Numbered from the stretch's first letter, positions 19,622-28,476 are shown. The stretch is DNA of 64,000 nucleotides from Bauldia sp. (GCA_028284325.1 JANQRX010000006.1:62001-126000), one strand, 5' to 3'. Numbers and translations are program-made. Notes: generated by a model from the letters alone, not told the origin.

Positions 19622-20590
19622 GTGACGAACCCGGCGAACGAGCGGCCCCGGCACGACGCCGGGCGCGAGGACGGCGCGGCGGCGCACGGCGTCGGCCGGT
19701 TCGTGCTGGCAACGCGGCCGGCATTTCTCACGGCATCGGCGCTGCCGGTCATCCTCGGCAATCTCTGGGGCGCGGGTCTCTCCGGCAGCCTGGATCCAGT
19801 GGTCCTCGTGCTGAGCCTGGCCGCAACGGTTCTGGTGCATTCCGGCGCCAACGTCCTGAACGACGTCTTCGACGACATCAGCGGCGCGGACGTGGGCAAC
19901 GACGCCCGGATCCACCCCTACACCGGCGGGTCGCGCGTCATCCAGGACGGCGTCATCGAACGTTCGGGCATGGCCGCTCTGGGCACAGGGCTGATCGCCG
20001 GTGGCGTCGTCCTCGGCCTTCTCCTGGCGTGGATGAAGGGATGGCCGGTGGTCTACCTCGGGATCGTGGGGGTGGCTCTCGGTGTGGCCTACACGGCGCC
20101 GCCGCTCAAGCTGAGCTACCGAGGCTGGGGGGAGGTGACGGTCGCCATCGCCTTCGGCTTGCTGCCGATCGTCGGCGCGGTCTGGCTGCAGAGCGGCGCC
20201 TGGTCGCTCGAGGTAGCCGCGCTTGCGTTGCCGGTGAGCCTCTGGGTCGCGGCGATCCTCCTCATCAACGAGGTGCCCGATGCCGCGGCGGACGGGGCGG
20301 CCGGCAAGCTGACGCTGCCCGCGCGCTTCGGCCGTTCGGCGAGCCTGCGCATCTACCAGGGTGTTCAGGTGGCGGCCGCGATCGCCGTCCTGGCGATCGT
20401 GCTCGTCGACATCCTGCCGGTCTGGGCGGCGTTGGTCCCGCTGCCGCTTGCGCTCGGTGCGGCGCTAGTTGCCGCGCCGATCCGCGATGCACCGCTGTCG
20501 TCGCCGGAGCTACGGCGCCGGATCGAGATGACGCTTGGCGTCCACGCGATCGGCACGATCTGGCTGACGGTGGCAAGCGTCATCGGCTGA
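19622..20590 (+). CDS. UbiA-family prenyltransferase (MenA-like)
   Basis: A 322-aa polytopic protein that would transfer a polyprenyl chain to an aromatic acceptor. The first Asp-rich motif is NVLNDVFDDISGAD, the second is NEVPDAAADGAAGKLTL. A TRPAFLTASALPVILGN start and the HPYTGGSRVIQDG loop resemble MenA-type enzymes more than 4-hydroxybenzoate transferases. The GTG start at 19622 follows the cytochrome gene by about 60 nt, so they may be co-transcribed; a link to quinone chemistry is plausible but not shown. The 3' third of this gene and its downstream flank recur, decayed, at 51487-51754. Confidence 0.85.
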   Translation: MTNPANERPRHDAGREDGAAAHGVGRFVLATRPAFLTASALPVILGNLWGAGLSGSLDPVVLVLSLAATVLVHSGANVLNDVFDDISGADVGNDARIHPYTGGSRVIQDGVIERSGMAALGTGLIAGGVVLGLLLAWMKGWPVVYLGIVGVALGVAYTAPPLKLSYRGWGEVTVAIAFGLLPIVGAVWLQSGAWSLEVAALALPVSLWVAAILLINEVPDAAADGAAGKLTLPARFGRSASLRIYQGVQVAAAIAVLAIVLVDILPVWAALVPLPLALGAALVAAPIRDAPLSSPELRRRIEMTLGVHAIGTIWLTVASVIG

Positions 20591-20677
20591 CGCCCCCTCC
20601 CGGCGAGCCGGGTTCACGTGTTCCTGTCTTGTCGTTGTCGCCGACCTCGTCCTGGACCCTGCCGGCCATCACCCCGG
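20046..20677 (+). repeat. Left copy of an imperfect direct repeat (3' part of the UbiA gene plus flank)
   Basis: Bases 20046-20227 and 20564-20677 match 51487-51754 closely with scattered substitutions. Relative to this copy the right one lacks 336 nt (about 20228-20563) and 6 nt near 20123. The match continues past the UbiA stop through GACCTCGTCCTGGACCCTGC and ends at about 20677. The two copies face the same way and enclose the first two accessory modules. Confidence 0.85.
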
Positions 20678-20713
20678 CGTGCGATGGTCGCCGCCCTCAA
20701 GGTAGACGTTGTC

Positions 20714-20853
20714 CACGGCTTTCCCCGGCCGACCAGAACCTCGATCTGCCTCAGCTTCGAGACGATCTCCTCAGGCCGATGTCGCTTGATTCCCATCTCT
20801 CGGTCCTCCGTTCCCAACCATAACGGTGGACCAACTCAGTGGGGGAGGATCAG
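20714..20853 (-). mobile_element. IS3-family remnant: one terminus and the start of orfA
   Basis: Read on the minus strand, this begins TGATCCTCCCCCACTGAG, a TGA-starting terminus of the kind found in IS3 elements. A GGAGG site follows, then ATG at 20796 and MGIKRHRPEEIVSKLRQIEV, the conserved N-terminus of an IS3 OrfA. Similarity stops after about 27 residues (GRGKP), where the sequence changes to unrelated DNA. There is no orfB and no second terminus nearby. This is a deletion remnant at the left edge of the accessory block. Confidence 0.7.
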
Positions 20854-20991
20854 TCGCCGTCGAAGATCACCGCCGACTCGTGCAGAAACTGGTACTCGCC
20901 GGGCAGTACATTTACGCGGGGCGCGTAGGCAAGATTGGTGATTTTGCCGTGTTCCGGCAGTTCGTGAGTTTCGTCCCAGAGACAAGGCATT
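20850..20991 (-). pseudogene. 5' fragment of a gene cut by the IS terminus, possibly sialidase-like
   Basis: From an ATG at about 20991 on the minus strand the frame reads MPCLWDETHELPEHGKITN and ends LPGEYQFLHESAVIFDGD. Its stop TGA is the first triplet of the IS3 terminus, which suggests that a longer gene was interrupted there. The HESAVIFDG segment resembles the beginning of BNR/sialidase-type proteins, but so little remains that the identification is weak. It points away from the operator at 21033, so it may once have been a divergent member of the same regulon. Confidence 0.4.
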
Positions 20992-21004
20992 TTTGCGACG
21001 AGAG

Positions 21005-21046
21005 TTGACGCCGTATTCTCCCGCAGGCATCGTGAAAACGATTTCA
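21005..21046 (+). promoter_or_regulatory. LacI-type operator 1 with a candidate promoter
   Basis: TGAAAACGATTTCA at 21033-21046 matches three other sites in the block (consensus TGAAANCGNTTTCA). TTGACG at 21005-21010 and CATCGT at 21028-21033, 17 nt apart, form a possible promoter whose -10 abuts the operator. It lies about 50 nt before the flavoprotein start and should make the first unit repressible by the LacI protein at 25565. Confidence 0.75.
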
Positions 21047-21096
21047 GAAGAGTGGTTGCATTTACGTGCAGAGCCACAGACCAGAGGTGCGGGTGG

Positions 21097-22902
21097 GTGA
21101 CGGGCCATCAAGAACACCGGACGGATGTCCTAATCGTTGGCAGCGGAGCGGCCGCGTTGCGTGCCGCGCTTGAGGCCGACGCTGCCGGCGCCGATGTGCT
21201 GGTGGTGATCAAGGGCGGGTTTCGGCGGAGCGGTGCCACGTTTCACAGCGTCGCCGAGGTCGGGGCGTTCAACGTGCCCGACAACGCCGGCGACAACGGC
21301 GACTCACCGAGTGTCTTTCTTGATGACATCCTGACCGCCGGGCAGGGCATGGCCGATCCGCGACTGTCCGCGGTCGTTGCCGAAGAAGCGGAGGAAGCGC
21401 TGCAGTATCTGGAAGCCTACGGCGTTCCGTTCGAGCGCGAAGGCGACGCCTATTTGGTGTTCCGAGCCTGCTTCTCCTCACGCGCCCGCTCCCACGTGAT
21501 CAAGGATCACTTCAAACCGATCGTAAAAGCTTTGGGGTCGGAGGCGACCCGCCGCGGGATCTCCGTCCGTGACCGGTTGATGGTGACCGATCTCATCGCC
21601 GAAGGCGGTGCTTGCCATGGCGTGACCGCGGTCGACTTTGAAGGCGTACGCCATGTGATCCGTGCAAAGGCGGTGATCCTGACCACCGGAGGAGCGAGCC
21701 AGCTCTTCGCGCGGAACCTCTATCCGGCAGAGATCACTGGCGATGGCTATGCCATGGCCCACCGCGCCGGTGCGCGTCTCGTCAACATGGAGTTCATGCA
21801 GGCGGGCGTCAGCGTCGTGCATCCCTTCGTCAACCTGTTCGGCAACTACCTGTGGGACGGTTTCCCGAACCTGACCGACCGTGAAAGCGACCCGGTGCTC
21901 GACCGCTACGTGCCCGAAGGCATCGATCCGGCTGACGTGATCGCCGAGAAGGAGCGGCACTTCCCGTTCTCTGCGCGGGATATCTCGCGCTACGTGGAGA
22001 TCTCGATCCAGAAGGCCATCAACGAAGGACACGCCACCGACGAGGGTGGCGTGTACATGGACTTCATCGGAAAGGACATTGACGCGATCCTGCAGGACAG
22101 GAGCAGGAGCTTCGCGCGCATGTGGCCCGTGACGCAGAGCTGGTACGAGGAGCGTGGCGTCAACCTACGCACAGACAAGATCCAGATAGCCTGCGCCGCT
22201 CACGCCATCAATGGCGGCATCCTGATCGATACCAACGGGGAGTCATCGCTGGATGGCCTGTACGCTGCCGGTGAGGTGGCCGGCGGCCCCCACGGCGCTG
22301 ACCGTCTCGGTGGCAACATGTCGGTGACCTGTCAGGTGTTTGGCAAGCGCGCCGGAAGGGCGGCGGCCGCGCGCGCTGCGACCAACGACCATGCCGACGT
22401 CGCCGGTATGGCGGAAGCCCACGATGCACAGCTCGCGGCGTTTAACGGGAAGGGCGACCGCGAGCTCGCGGATCTCCGGTCCGAACTACAGAAAAGTGCC
22501 AACCGGAACCTGCTGATCCTGCGCAGCGAACTTGGGTTGAAGGCGTTTCTCGACGACTGTGCTGCGATCCGGAACGAACTTGCCGAGAACTGCCGGGTCG
22601 AGACGTCTGAAGACCTGGTTCATGCGCTGGAACTGAACAATCTCTGCGAGGTTGGAACGATCATGGCGACCGCCGCGCGGCTGCGGCGCGAAAGTCGGGG
22701 CAGCCATTATCGAGAAGACTTTCCGCAGGCCGATCCGAACGAAGCAGCCAACATCGTATTTGACCGAAGGCACAAGGACGGCCTGTTCCGGGCCGTCATT
22801 GGCGCACTGAATTTGCGCGGCGCGGAGCCCGAACAAGACACGACGTCAGGAGGAGAACGTGAAGCCAATACAACGGCGAAGGGTGGGGCGGACGGACGTT
22901 GA
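21097..22902 (+). CDS. FAD-dependent dehydrogenase of the fumarate reductase/succinate dehydrogenase flavoprotein type
   Basis: A 601-aa flavoprotein: the dinucleotide-binding motif is DVLIVGSGAAALRAAL, ILTTGGASQLFARN follows, and GLYAAGEVAGGPHGADRLGGN is the FrdA/SdhA/NadB flavin motif. The C-terminal helical domain is also like FrdA. There is no signal peptide and no Fe-S or membrane partner next to it. Because the same regulon encodes an ETF pair and a membrane Fe-S oxidoreductase, ETF is a reasonable electron acceptor (inference). GTG at 21097 follows AGAGG by about 10 nt; an earlier ATG at 21052 is possible. Its end overlaps the aldo/keto reductase by 44 nt. The substrate is unknown. Confidence 0.82.
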   Translation: MTGHQEHRTDVLIVGSGAAALRAALEADAAGADVLVVIKGGFRRSGATFHSVAEVGAFNVPDNAGDNGDSPSVFLDDILTAGQGMADPRLSAVVAEEAEEALQYLEAYGVPFEREGDAYLVFRACFSSRARSHVIKDHFKPIVKALGSEATRRGISVRDRLMVTDLIAEGGACHGVTAVDFEGVRHVIRAKAVILTTGGASQLFARNLYPAEITGDGYAMAHRAGARLVNMEFMQAGVSVVHPFVNLFGNYLWDGFPNLTDRESDPVLDRYVPEGIDPADVIAEKERHFPFSARDISRYVEISIQKAINEGHATDEGGVYMDFIGKDIDAILQDRSRSFARMWPVTQSWYEERGVNLRTDKIQIACAAHAINGGILIDTNGESSLDGLYAAGEVAGGPHGADRLGGNMSVTCQVFGKRAGRAAAARAATNDHADVAGMAEAHDAQLAAFNGKGDRELADLRSELQKSANRNLLILRSELGLKAFLDDCAAIRNELAENCRVETSEDLVHALELNNLCEVGTIMATAARLRRESRGSHYREDFPQADPNEAANIVFDRRHKDGLFRAVIGALNLRGAEPEQDTTSGGEREANTTAKGGADGR

Positions 22903-23887
22903 AGTCACCGCACTCAGCCTAGGCACCACCATTGTCGGCAACCGCTACGGAGCGATCAGCGAAGCCCAAGCGACCGATGTGATCGATGCAGCGTGGGACG
23001 CGGGCGTGCGGTTCTTTGATACCGCGCCTATGTACGGGCACGGCCTTGCCGAGCTACGCGTCGGCGCTGCCTTGCGGGAGCGCGATCCGACCTCGTTCAC
23101 GGTCGCCACCAAAGTGGGGCGCATCCTGAAGTCGCGCCCACGTGCGGACATTGATTTCGGCACCTGGGTCGATGTGCCGGCCTTCGACATGGTCTACGAC
23201 TACTCATACGATGGGACGATGCGGTCCTTCGAGGATTCCATGACGCGGCTTGGCCTCGACCGCGTGGACATTCTTTTCATTCATGACATCGATCGTCGGA
23301 CCCGCGGTGACGAGCAGCCCGAGGTCTTTCGCGAGGCCATGGACGGAAGCTGGCGTGCACTAGAGGCACTGCGCAACGACGGGACCGTCAAAGCGATTGG
23401 CGTGGGCGTCAACGAGTGGGAGGTCTGCCAGGAAGCCCTTCTTCTCCATGACTTCGATTGCTTCCTTCTGGCCGGCCGGTACACACTTCTGGATCAGGGC
23501 TCGCTCGACACGTTCCTTCCGCTTTGCGAGGAGCGCAACGCGTCGGTAGTGGTCGGTGGCGGCTTCAACTCCGGCATCCTTGCGACCGGAGCCCGCCCTG
23601 GAGCGCGCTACGATTACGCCGAGGCGTCGCCGGCGATCCTGGCGAAGGTCGAGGCAATCACCCGTGTCTGCGAAAGCCATGGCGTGGCTCTTCAGTCGGC
23701 TGCCATGCAGTTCATCACCGCCCATCCTGCGGTCGCAACCTTGAATGTCGGCGCTCGCAGTCGCGAGCAGTTCGCCCAGAGCGCGGTTTGGTACGGCGCC
23801 GACATTCCTGATTCGCTTTGGTCCGATCTCAAGCAGGAGGGGCTCCTGCGCCAGGACGCGCCGACGCGTGCTGCGGCCAGCCAGTAA
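22859..23887 (+). CDS. Aldo/keto reductase, D-threo-aldose (L-fucose) 1-dehydrogenase-like
   Basis: A 342-aa (beta/alpha)8 oxidoreductase. The active-site tetrad is visible: Asp and Tyr in FFDTAPMYGHG, Lys in VATKVGR and His in ILFIHDID. The length and the FGTWVDVPAFDMVYDYSYDG insert match the group that holds pyridoxal 4-dehydrogenase and L-fucose/D-arabinose dehydrogenases, which oxidise aldoses at C1 with NAD(P). The GTG start at 22859 has AGGAG 6 nt upstream and lies inside the flavoprotein gene, so translation is probably coupled. Direction and sugar are inferred only from the family. Confidence 0.85.
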   Translation: MKPIQRRRVGRTDVEVTALSLGTTIVGNRYGAISEAQATDVIDAAWDAGVRFFDTAPMYGHGLAELRVGAALRERDPTSFTVATKVGRILKSRPRADIDFGTWVDVPAFDMVYDYSYDGTMRSFEDSMTRLGLDRVDILFIHDIDRRTRGDEQPEVFREAMDGSWRALEALRNDGTVKAIGVGVNEWEVCQEALLLHDFDCFLLAGRYTLLDQGSLDTFLPLCEERNASVVVGGGFNSGILATGARPGARYDYAEASPAILAKVEAITRVCESHGVALQSAAMQFITAHPAVATLNVGARSREQFAQSAVWYGADIPDSLWSDLKQEGLLRQDAPTRAAASQ

Positions 23888-23946
23888 CAAACTCGCCAAT
23901 CGCGCACCAACACCTCCCGACCAGCCTAAAAACCGGAATCATCACC

Positions 23947-24267
23947 ATGGATCAGACCAGATTGCGCCACGTCGTCCTCTTGGGATTCAAGGATGGAACC
24001 ACAGAGGAAGAGCTCGATGAGATCATCCGTCGCTTCGCGTCCCTCGCTGGTGTTGTCCCAGGCATTGAGGGGTTCGAGTGGGGGGCGAATAACAGCCCTG
24101 AAGACATCAACCACGGTCACACGCATTGCTTCACGCTCACCTTTGCGGACGAAGCTGCGCGCGACGCCTACCTGCCGCACCCGAAGCATCAGGAGTTCGT
24201 GGCCTTCGCCAAGCAGTGGCTGGAGAAGGTCTTGGTGTTCGACTATTGGGCGCAGACGGTCCCGTGA
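23947..24267 (+). CDS. Dabb (stress-responsive A/B barrel) family protein
   Basis: A 106-aa dimeric alpha-beta barrel protein: LRHVVLLGFKDGTTEEELDE at the start, FEWGANNSPEDINHGHTHCF in the middle and YLPHPKHQEFVAF near the end, the standard Dabb order. Bacterial members include small lyases/isomerases and proteins of unknown role, often next to sugar or aromatic catabolic genes. ATG at 23947. The last codon overlaps the start of the GH88-type gene (GTGA), so the two are coupled. Confidence 0.85.
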   Translation: MDQTRLRHVVLLGFKDGTTEEELDEIIRRFASLAGVVPGIEGFEWGANNSPEDINHGHTHCFTLTFADEAARDAYLPHPKHQEFVAFAKQWLEKVLVFDYWAQTVP

Positions 24268-25481
24268 CCGCGGTGCCTGACATGACGCCTGATCCCCTCG
24301 ACCCGCAGGACCGAGCAACGCTGGAAGGTGTGCTCGATCGGCTGGCCGCGAAACTGCGGGCCGATGAGCCGACGCTCGGTGTCCGTTTTCCCTATGTGAC
24401 AGCCCCCGACGGGGCGTGGATGACAATGCCGGCCTCCGCCTCGGCCGGCTACGACGGGGATGCGTGGAGCCATGGCAACTGGTTCTGCGGTTTCTGGGTT
24501 GGCCTCCTCGTGGCGGCTTGGCACCGCTCCGGCGACGACTGGTTTCTGGAAACGGCCCGCGAACGCATGAAGCTGACGGCCGAGCGCGCCACAGATCCTA
24601 ACACTCATGACATCGGCTTCATCTTTTCGAGTTCGGCGGTGCCGCTCTACATGGCGACCGGCGAAACCCGGTGGCGTGACCTGGGGCTGACGGCCGCGCG
24701 TCAGCTTCGTGCCCGTGTCGTGCGGACACCCGAAGGCGCCTACGTGTCCTCGTGGGGGCCGCTCGACGATCCGCGGGGTCGCGTGAGTTCGGCCATCGAC
24801 ACAATGGCCAACATACCTCTTCTCTACTGGGCGAGCGCCGAGACCGGAGATGCGAGCTTCGCGCTGGCTGCCGAAGCGCATGCACGCATGACGGCCGGGT
24901 CGTATCTGCGCGACGACGACACGCTTTATCACGCCGTTGAGTTTGACGTGGCGACCGGGCGACGCACACGAGGCTTTACGTTTCAGGGCTACGGCGACGA
25001 GTCGTCATGGTCTCGCGGCGCCGGCTGGGCCGTGATCGGCTTCGTTGCGAGCTACGCCGCGACGGGCGATCCGGCGTTCCAGGCGCTCGGCGCCCGGATC
25101 GCCCGGCGCTGGCTCGAACAGCTGGGAGATCGGACCTGCCCTCCGTGGGACTTTGACGATCCGGCTGAAACACCAGACGAGGACAGTGCTGCGGGCGCAA
25201 TCATGGCCGGCGGTCTGCTGGACCTTGCTGCCAGTTACGAACCGGACGACGTAACCGGGCAGGGATTTCGCGCATCCGCCATACGGTTGTTGACGGGGCT
25301 CGCCCGGTCTCATCTCCTGCCGGAGCAGGGGCCTCGTGGGATCCTGACAGGCGGTTGTTACGCCAGGCCGCAGGGCATCGGCGTGGATGCGGCGGTGCTT
25401 TTTGGCGACTTCTTCTTTGTCCAGGCTGTTGTACGACTGGTTCTGGACCAACGCTTCGCTGTAACGTTGTCCAGAGTATGA
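24264..25481 (+). CDS. Glycoside hydrolase family 88/105-type unsaturated uronyl hydrolase
   Basis: A 405-aa (alpha/alpha)6-barrel protein. The motifs WSHGNWFCGFWVGLL, NTHDIGFIFSSS and SSAIDTMANIPLLYWA, and FQGYGDESSWSRGAGWAV, are those of unsaturated glucuronyl hydrolases; the second and third motifs carry the two conserved aspartates. These enzymes hydrate and open the unsaturated uronic acid at the non-reducing end of lyase products. There is no signal peptide, so it acts on imported oligosaccharide. GTG at 24264 overlaps the Dabb stop. A related activity on another glycoside cannot be excluded. Confidence 0.82.
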   Translation: MTAVPDMTPDPLDPQDRATLEGVLDRLAAKLRADEPTLGVRFPYVTAPDGAWMTMPASASAGYDGDAWSHGNWFCGFWVGLLVAAWHRSGDDWFLETARERMKLTAERATDPNTHDIGFIFSSSAVPLYMATGETRWRDLGLTAARQLRARVVRTPEGAYVSSWGPLDDPRGRVSSAIDTMANIPLLYWASAETGDASFALAAEAHARMTAGSYLRDDDTLYHAVEFDVATGRRTRGFTFQGYGDESSWSRGAGWAVIGFVASYAATGDPAFQALGARIARRWLEQLGDRTCPPWDFDDPAETPDEDSAAGAIMAGGLLDLAASYEPDDVTGQGFRASAIRLLTGLARSHLLPEQGPRGILTGGCYARPQGIGVDAAVLFGDFFFVQAVVRLVLDQRFAVTLSRV

Positions 25482-25564
25482 TATTTCGAACCGAGGGCAC
25501 CCGCTGATACGCTGTTGTGGCGAGTTCCCTCCGCGTGGGGGAATCAGAAAGGGGCATTGACCGC

Positions 25565-26659
25565 ATGGGCAAGTCTGGCGGTACGACGAGACGGGAAGGA
25601 AGACCTCGGCTTGCCGACGTCGCCCGCCGCGCCAATGTCTCGGTGCCAACAGCATCGCGGGTAATCAACCGACCGGAAATCGTCCGCTCGGAGTTGCGCG
25701 ACCGCGTGCAGGCTGCCATTGAGGAGCTGTCCTACAGTCCCGACCGGAAGGCGCGGGCCTTGCTTTCCGGCAAATCCCAGACCGTTGGCGCGATTATTCC
25801 CACGCTGGGATTTTCGCCTTTTGCAGTGGGTGTCGAGGCATTGCAGAACCGGCTGGAAGAGCTCGGCTACACGCTTATTCTGGCCAACTCGCAATACGAT
25901 CTGGACCGGGAGGCGGCGCAGCTTCAAGCCCTGATCGAGCAGGGTGTCGATGGGGTTGTACTCGTCGGCGACCGGTTTGCACCCGAAGCGCTCGATCGTC
26001 TGCGGCAGTACGAGATTCCGGTCGTCACAACCTACGTGGCCGAATCGAAGAATGGTATTCCGGCCATCGGCATCGACAACGCGCTGGCGATGGTTGAGTT
26101 GACCGAACGCCTTCTCGCGCTTGGTCATCGCAAGTTCGGCATCGTTTCAAACTCGCGCCTGTCCAACGACAGATCCGCAGCACGGCGCGACGGTGTGCTG
26201 ACGGCGCTGCGCGAAGCGGGCATCCGCCTTTCGCGCGACCGGATCGCCGAGGTCGACAATCCGCGCATTACAGACGGCCGCGCGGCGTTCCGGGATCTGC
26301 TGGAAACGGCCTCCGACATCACTGCCATGGTGTGCACAACCGACTCGCTTGCCGTCGGCGTTATCGCAGAGGCGCGGGTTCGGGGGATCTCCGTTCCCGA
26401 CGATATGACGGTCAGCGGCTTTGACGACATTGAATTTGCGGGGCAGTTTGATCCTGCGGTGACGACGGTTCACAACCCGGCCGCCGCTATCGGTCAGTTC
26501 GCAGCCGAACATATCGTCAGCGCCATCAACGGCGAAGACATTCCGATGTCTGTGCGCATGCCGGCGCGGATCATCGAGCGGGCCAGCACGGCCCCGCCCC
26601 GTGCGCGTTCCACGTCGGGGCGCCGCCGCCGCGCGTCAGCGAGAGCGGCCACCGCCTGA
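25565..26659 (+). CDS. LacI-family transcriptional regulator (module A)
   Basis: A 364-aa repressor. Residues about 15-70 are the helix-turn-helix and hinge: LADVARRANVSVPTASRVI and ELSYSPDRKARALLSGKS. A periplasmic-binding-like effector domain follows (VGAIIPTLGFSPFAVGVEAL, CTTDSLAVGVIAEA, SGFDDIEFAGQFDP). The basic, Ala-rich tail after residue 340 is unusual. It lies 83 nt after the GH88 gene in the same direction. Four operator copies TGAAANCGNTTTCA surround it, one at 67 nt after its stop, making it the likely regulator of 20.9-44.2 kb. The ligand is presumably a sugar taken up by the neighbouring ABC system. Confidence 0.9.
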   Translation: MGKSGGTTRREGRPRLADVARRANVSVPTASRVINRPEIVRSELRDRVQAAIEELSYSPDRKARALLSGKSQTVGAIIPTLGFSPFAVGVEALQNRLEELGYTLILANSQYDLDREAAQLQALIEQGVDGVVLVGDRFAPEALDRLRQYEIPVVTTYVAESKNGIPAIGIDNALAMVELTERLLALGHRKFGIVSNSRLSNDRSAARRDGVLTALREAGIRLSRDRIAEVDNPRITDGRAAFRDLLETASDITAMVCTTDSLAVGVIAEARVRGISVPDDMTVSGFDDIEFAGQFDPAVTTVHNPAAAIGQFAAEHIVSAINGEDIPMSVRMPARIIERASTAPPRARSTSGRRRRASARAATA

Positions 26660-26693
26660 GACCGGCTTCTCCCGCTCTCCTGGATTTTGGTTG

Positions 26694-26739
26694 TTGCACC
26701 GGCGCCGTCACGGCGGTAGTTTGTCTGAAATCGTTTTCA
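26694..26739 (+). promoter_or_regulatory. Promoter with LacI-type operator 2
   Basis: TTGCAC (26694-26699), a 17-nt spacer and TAGTTT (26717-26722) form a sigma70-type promoter. TGAAATCGTTTTCA at 26726-26739 starts 3 nt after the -10, so a bound repressor would cover the transcription start. It drives the CoA-transferase unit beginning at 26757. Confidence 0.75.
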
Positions 26740-26756
26740 CTGTCGGGAGGCATCGG

Positions 26757-27944
26757 GTGGATCATCTGGCCGGGGTGCGTGTAGTCAGCTTCAATCATTT
26801 CCTGATGGGCCCGCTGGCGATGCAATTTCTGGGCGATCTGGGTGCCGATGTAATTGCGGTCGAACCGGTCGACGGCGCGTTCCAGAGAAAATGGGGCGGA
26901 GCGGACAAGCAGGTTGATGGCCAGTCAATGCTGCTTCTGACGGGCAATCGTAACAAGCGCAGTTGCGCCCTGAACCTCAAATCCGAAAAGGGGCTTGAGA
27001 TCGCGCGACGTCTCGTCGAGCGGGCGGACGTGGTCGCGGAGAATTATCGGCCGGGTGTGATGCAGCGTTTCGGGCTTGATTATGAAAACCTTTGCAAGAT
27101 CAAGCCGGATATCATCTATGCAGCTGCCTCGGGGTTCGGTCAGGACGGTCCTTACGCCAAGCGTCCCGGCCAAGATCTGATCGTGCAGGCCATGTCCGGT
27201 CTCGCGATGATCACTGGCGACAAGCGAGGCGGGCCGCGCGCTATTGGCGTTTCTGCCGTCGATCACCACGGCGCCAGCTTGCTCGCCGCGGGCGTGTTGG
27301 CGGCACTGCTCCGGCGCGAACGGACGGGCCGCGGCGGGAGGGTAGACGTGGACCTGTTGTCCGCCGCCCTTGACCTGCAGATGGAATCGCTGACCTGCTA
27401 CCTCAACGGCGACACGCCCGAAACGGTCTACCAGTCCGACAATCTCTCCGGCTGGTACTACGGTGCGCCCTACGGAGTTTATCTGACGTCTGACGGCTAT
27501 ATCTGCATTTCGCTTGGCCCGCTCTCCAATGTTTATGACGCGCTCGGCACGCCCGACGAAGAGCGCGTTCCTGATGGCGATTACTACAGTCGACGCACGG
27601 AAGCCGCGGCGACCATCGCCGAAGCGGTAGCGACCCGCACTACCGCAGAATGGTCTGCGCTCTTCAATGAACGCGACATCTGGCACACCGAAGTCAACGA
27701 CTACGCGGCACTCATGCAGGACCCGCAGTTTCGCCACAATAAGAGCATCACGACGGTCGAGGGCGCTACCGGCGTGCCGGTTACGCTGGTCTCGCATCCG
27801 GTGCGGTACGACGGAGCGACACCCGCCGTGCGTCTGCCGCCGCAGCGACTTGGTGCGCAGACCGCTGCGATTCTTCAGGAACACGGCTATGGCGAATCGG
27901 AGATCAAAGACCTGGTGACAGAGGGTGTCGTTGCGGTCTGCTGA
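26757..27944 (+). CDS. CaiB/BaiF (class III) CoA-transferase
   Basis: A 395-aa family III CoA-transferase, which moves CoA from an acyl-CoA to a carboxylic acid. Visible hallmarks are VVSFNHFLMGPLAMQFLGDLG, NRNKRSCALNLKSEKG, VVAENYRPGVMQRFGLDYE and the catalytic aspartate in RPGQDLIVQAMSG. GTG at 26757 has GGAGG 8 nt upstream; no ATG fits better. It is the first gene of a unit with a MaoC hydratase, a DapA-type lyase and an aldehyde dehydrogenase, which implies that a carboxylic acid from the sugar is activated as a CoA thioester. The acid is unknown. Confidence 0.9.
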   Translation: MDHLAGVRVVSFNHFLMGPLAMQFLGDLGADVIAVEPVDGAFQRKWGGADKQVDGQSMLLLTGNRNKRSCALNLKSEKGLEIARRLVERADVVAENYRPGVMQRFGLDYENLCKIKPDIIYAAASGFGQDGPYAKRPGQDLIVQAMSGLAMITGDKRGGPRAIGVSAVDHHGASLLAAGVLAALLRRERTGRGGRVDVDLLSAALDLQMESLTCYLNGDTPETVYQSDNLSGWYYGAPYGVYLTSDGYICISLGPLSNVYDALGTPDEERVPDGDYYSRRTEAAATIAEAVATRTTAEWSALFNERDIWHTEVNDYAALMQDPQFRHNKSITTVEGATGVPVTLVSHPVRYDGATPAVRLPPQRLGAQTAAILQEHGYGESEIKDLVTEGVVAVC

Positions 27945-28013
27945 AGCGCGATGCGCAACGCACTGGCAACTCGCTCGCCACGACACAAACCTAGGATCTG
28001 AGGGCAGTTACGT

Positions 28014-28460
28014 ATGAAAGCGACGCACGCCAAGATCGATGATGAAGTCCACTTCTCAAAGACGGTGGGCGAGAGCGATGTCTACCTGTTCGCAGGTGTC
28101 ACCGGAGACTTCTCCGGCAATCATGTCGACGAGGAGTTCATGAAGAAGTCTGTGTTCGGCCGTCGTGTGGCCCATGGCGTGCTTCTCGTCGGGTTCATGT
28201 CGACGGCTTCCACGCTGATGATCGAGCGCAGCCTCGCGAAGGGAATTGATTCCACGCCGGTCTCGCTAGGCTACGACCGAATCCGCTTCATTGCCCCGGT
28301 CTTCATCAACGACACCATCCACGTGACCTACAAGATCGCCGAAGTAGACGAGGAGCGTCGTCGCAGTCGCGCCAAGGTCACGATCGTCAACCAAGACGGC
28401 GTCGAGGTCGCGGTCGGCGAGCACCTGATCAAGTGGGTGCGAAACGAACCAACGGAGTAG
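28014..28460 (+). CDS. MaoC-type (R)-specific enoyl-CoA hydratase
   Basis: A 148-aa hot-dog-fold protein with the hydratase motif FAGVTGDFSGNHVDEEF, in which the Asp and His are the catalytic pair, and VFGRRVAHGVLLVGFMST. Such single-domain proteins hydrate 2-enoyl-CoA to 3-hydroxyacyl-CoA; relatives hydrate mesaconyl-CoA. It is placed 69 nt after the CoA-transferase, fitting a step on the CoA ester made there. ATG at 28014. Confidence 0.88.
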   Translation: MKATHAKIDDEVHFSKTVGESDVYLFAGVTGDFSGNHVDEEFMKKSVFGRRVAHGVLLVGFMSTASTLMIERSLAKGIDSTPVSLGYDRIRFIAPVFINDTIHVTYKIAEVDEERRRSRAKVTIVNQDGVEVAVGEHLIKWVRNEPTE

Positions 28461-28476
28461 CGGAGAGGGTGCTGCG

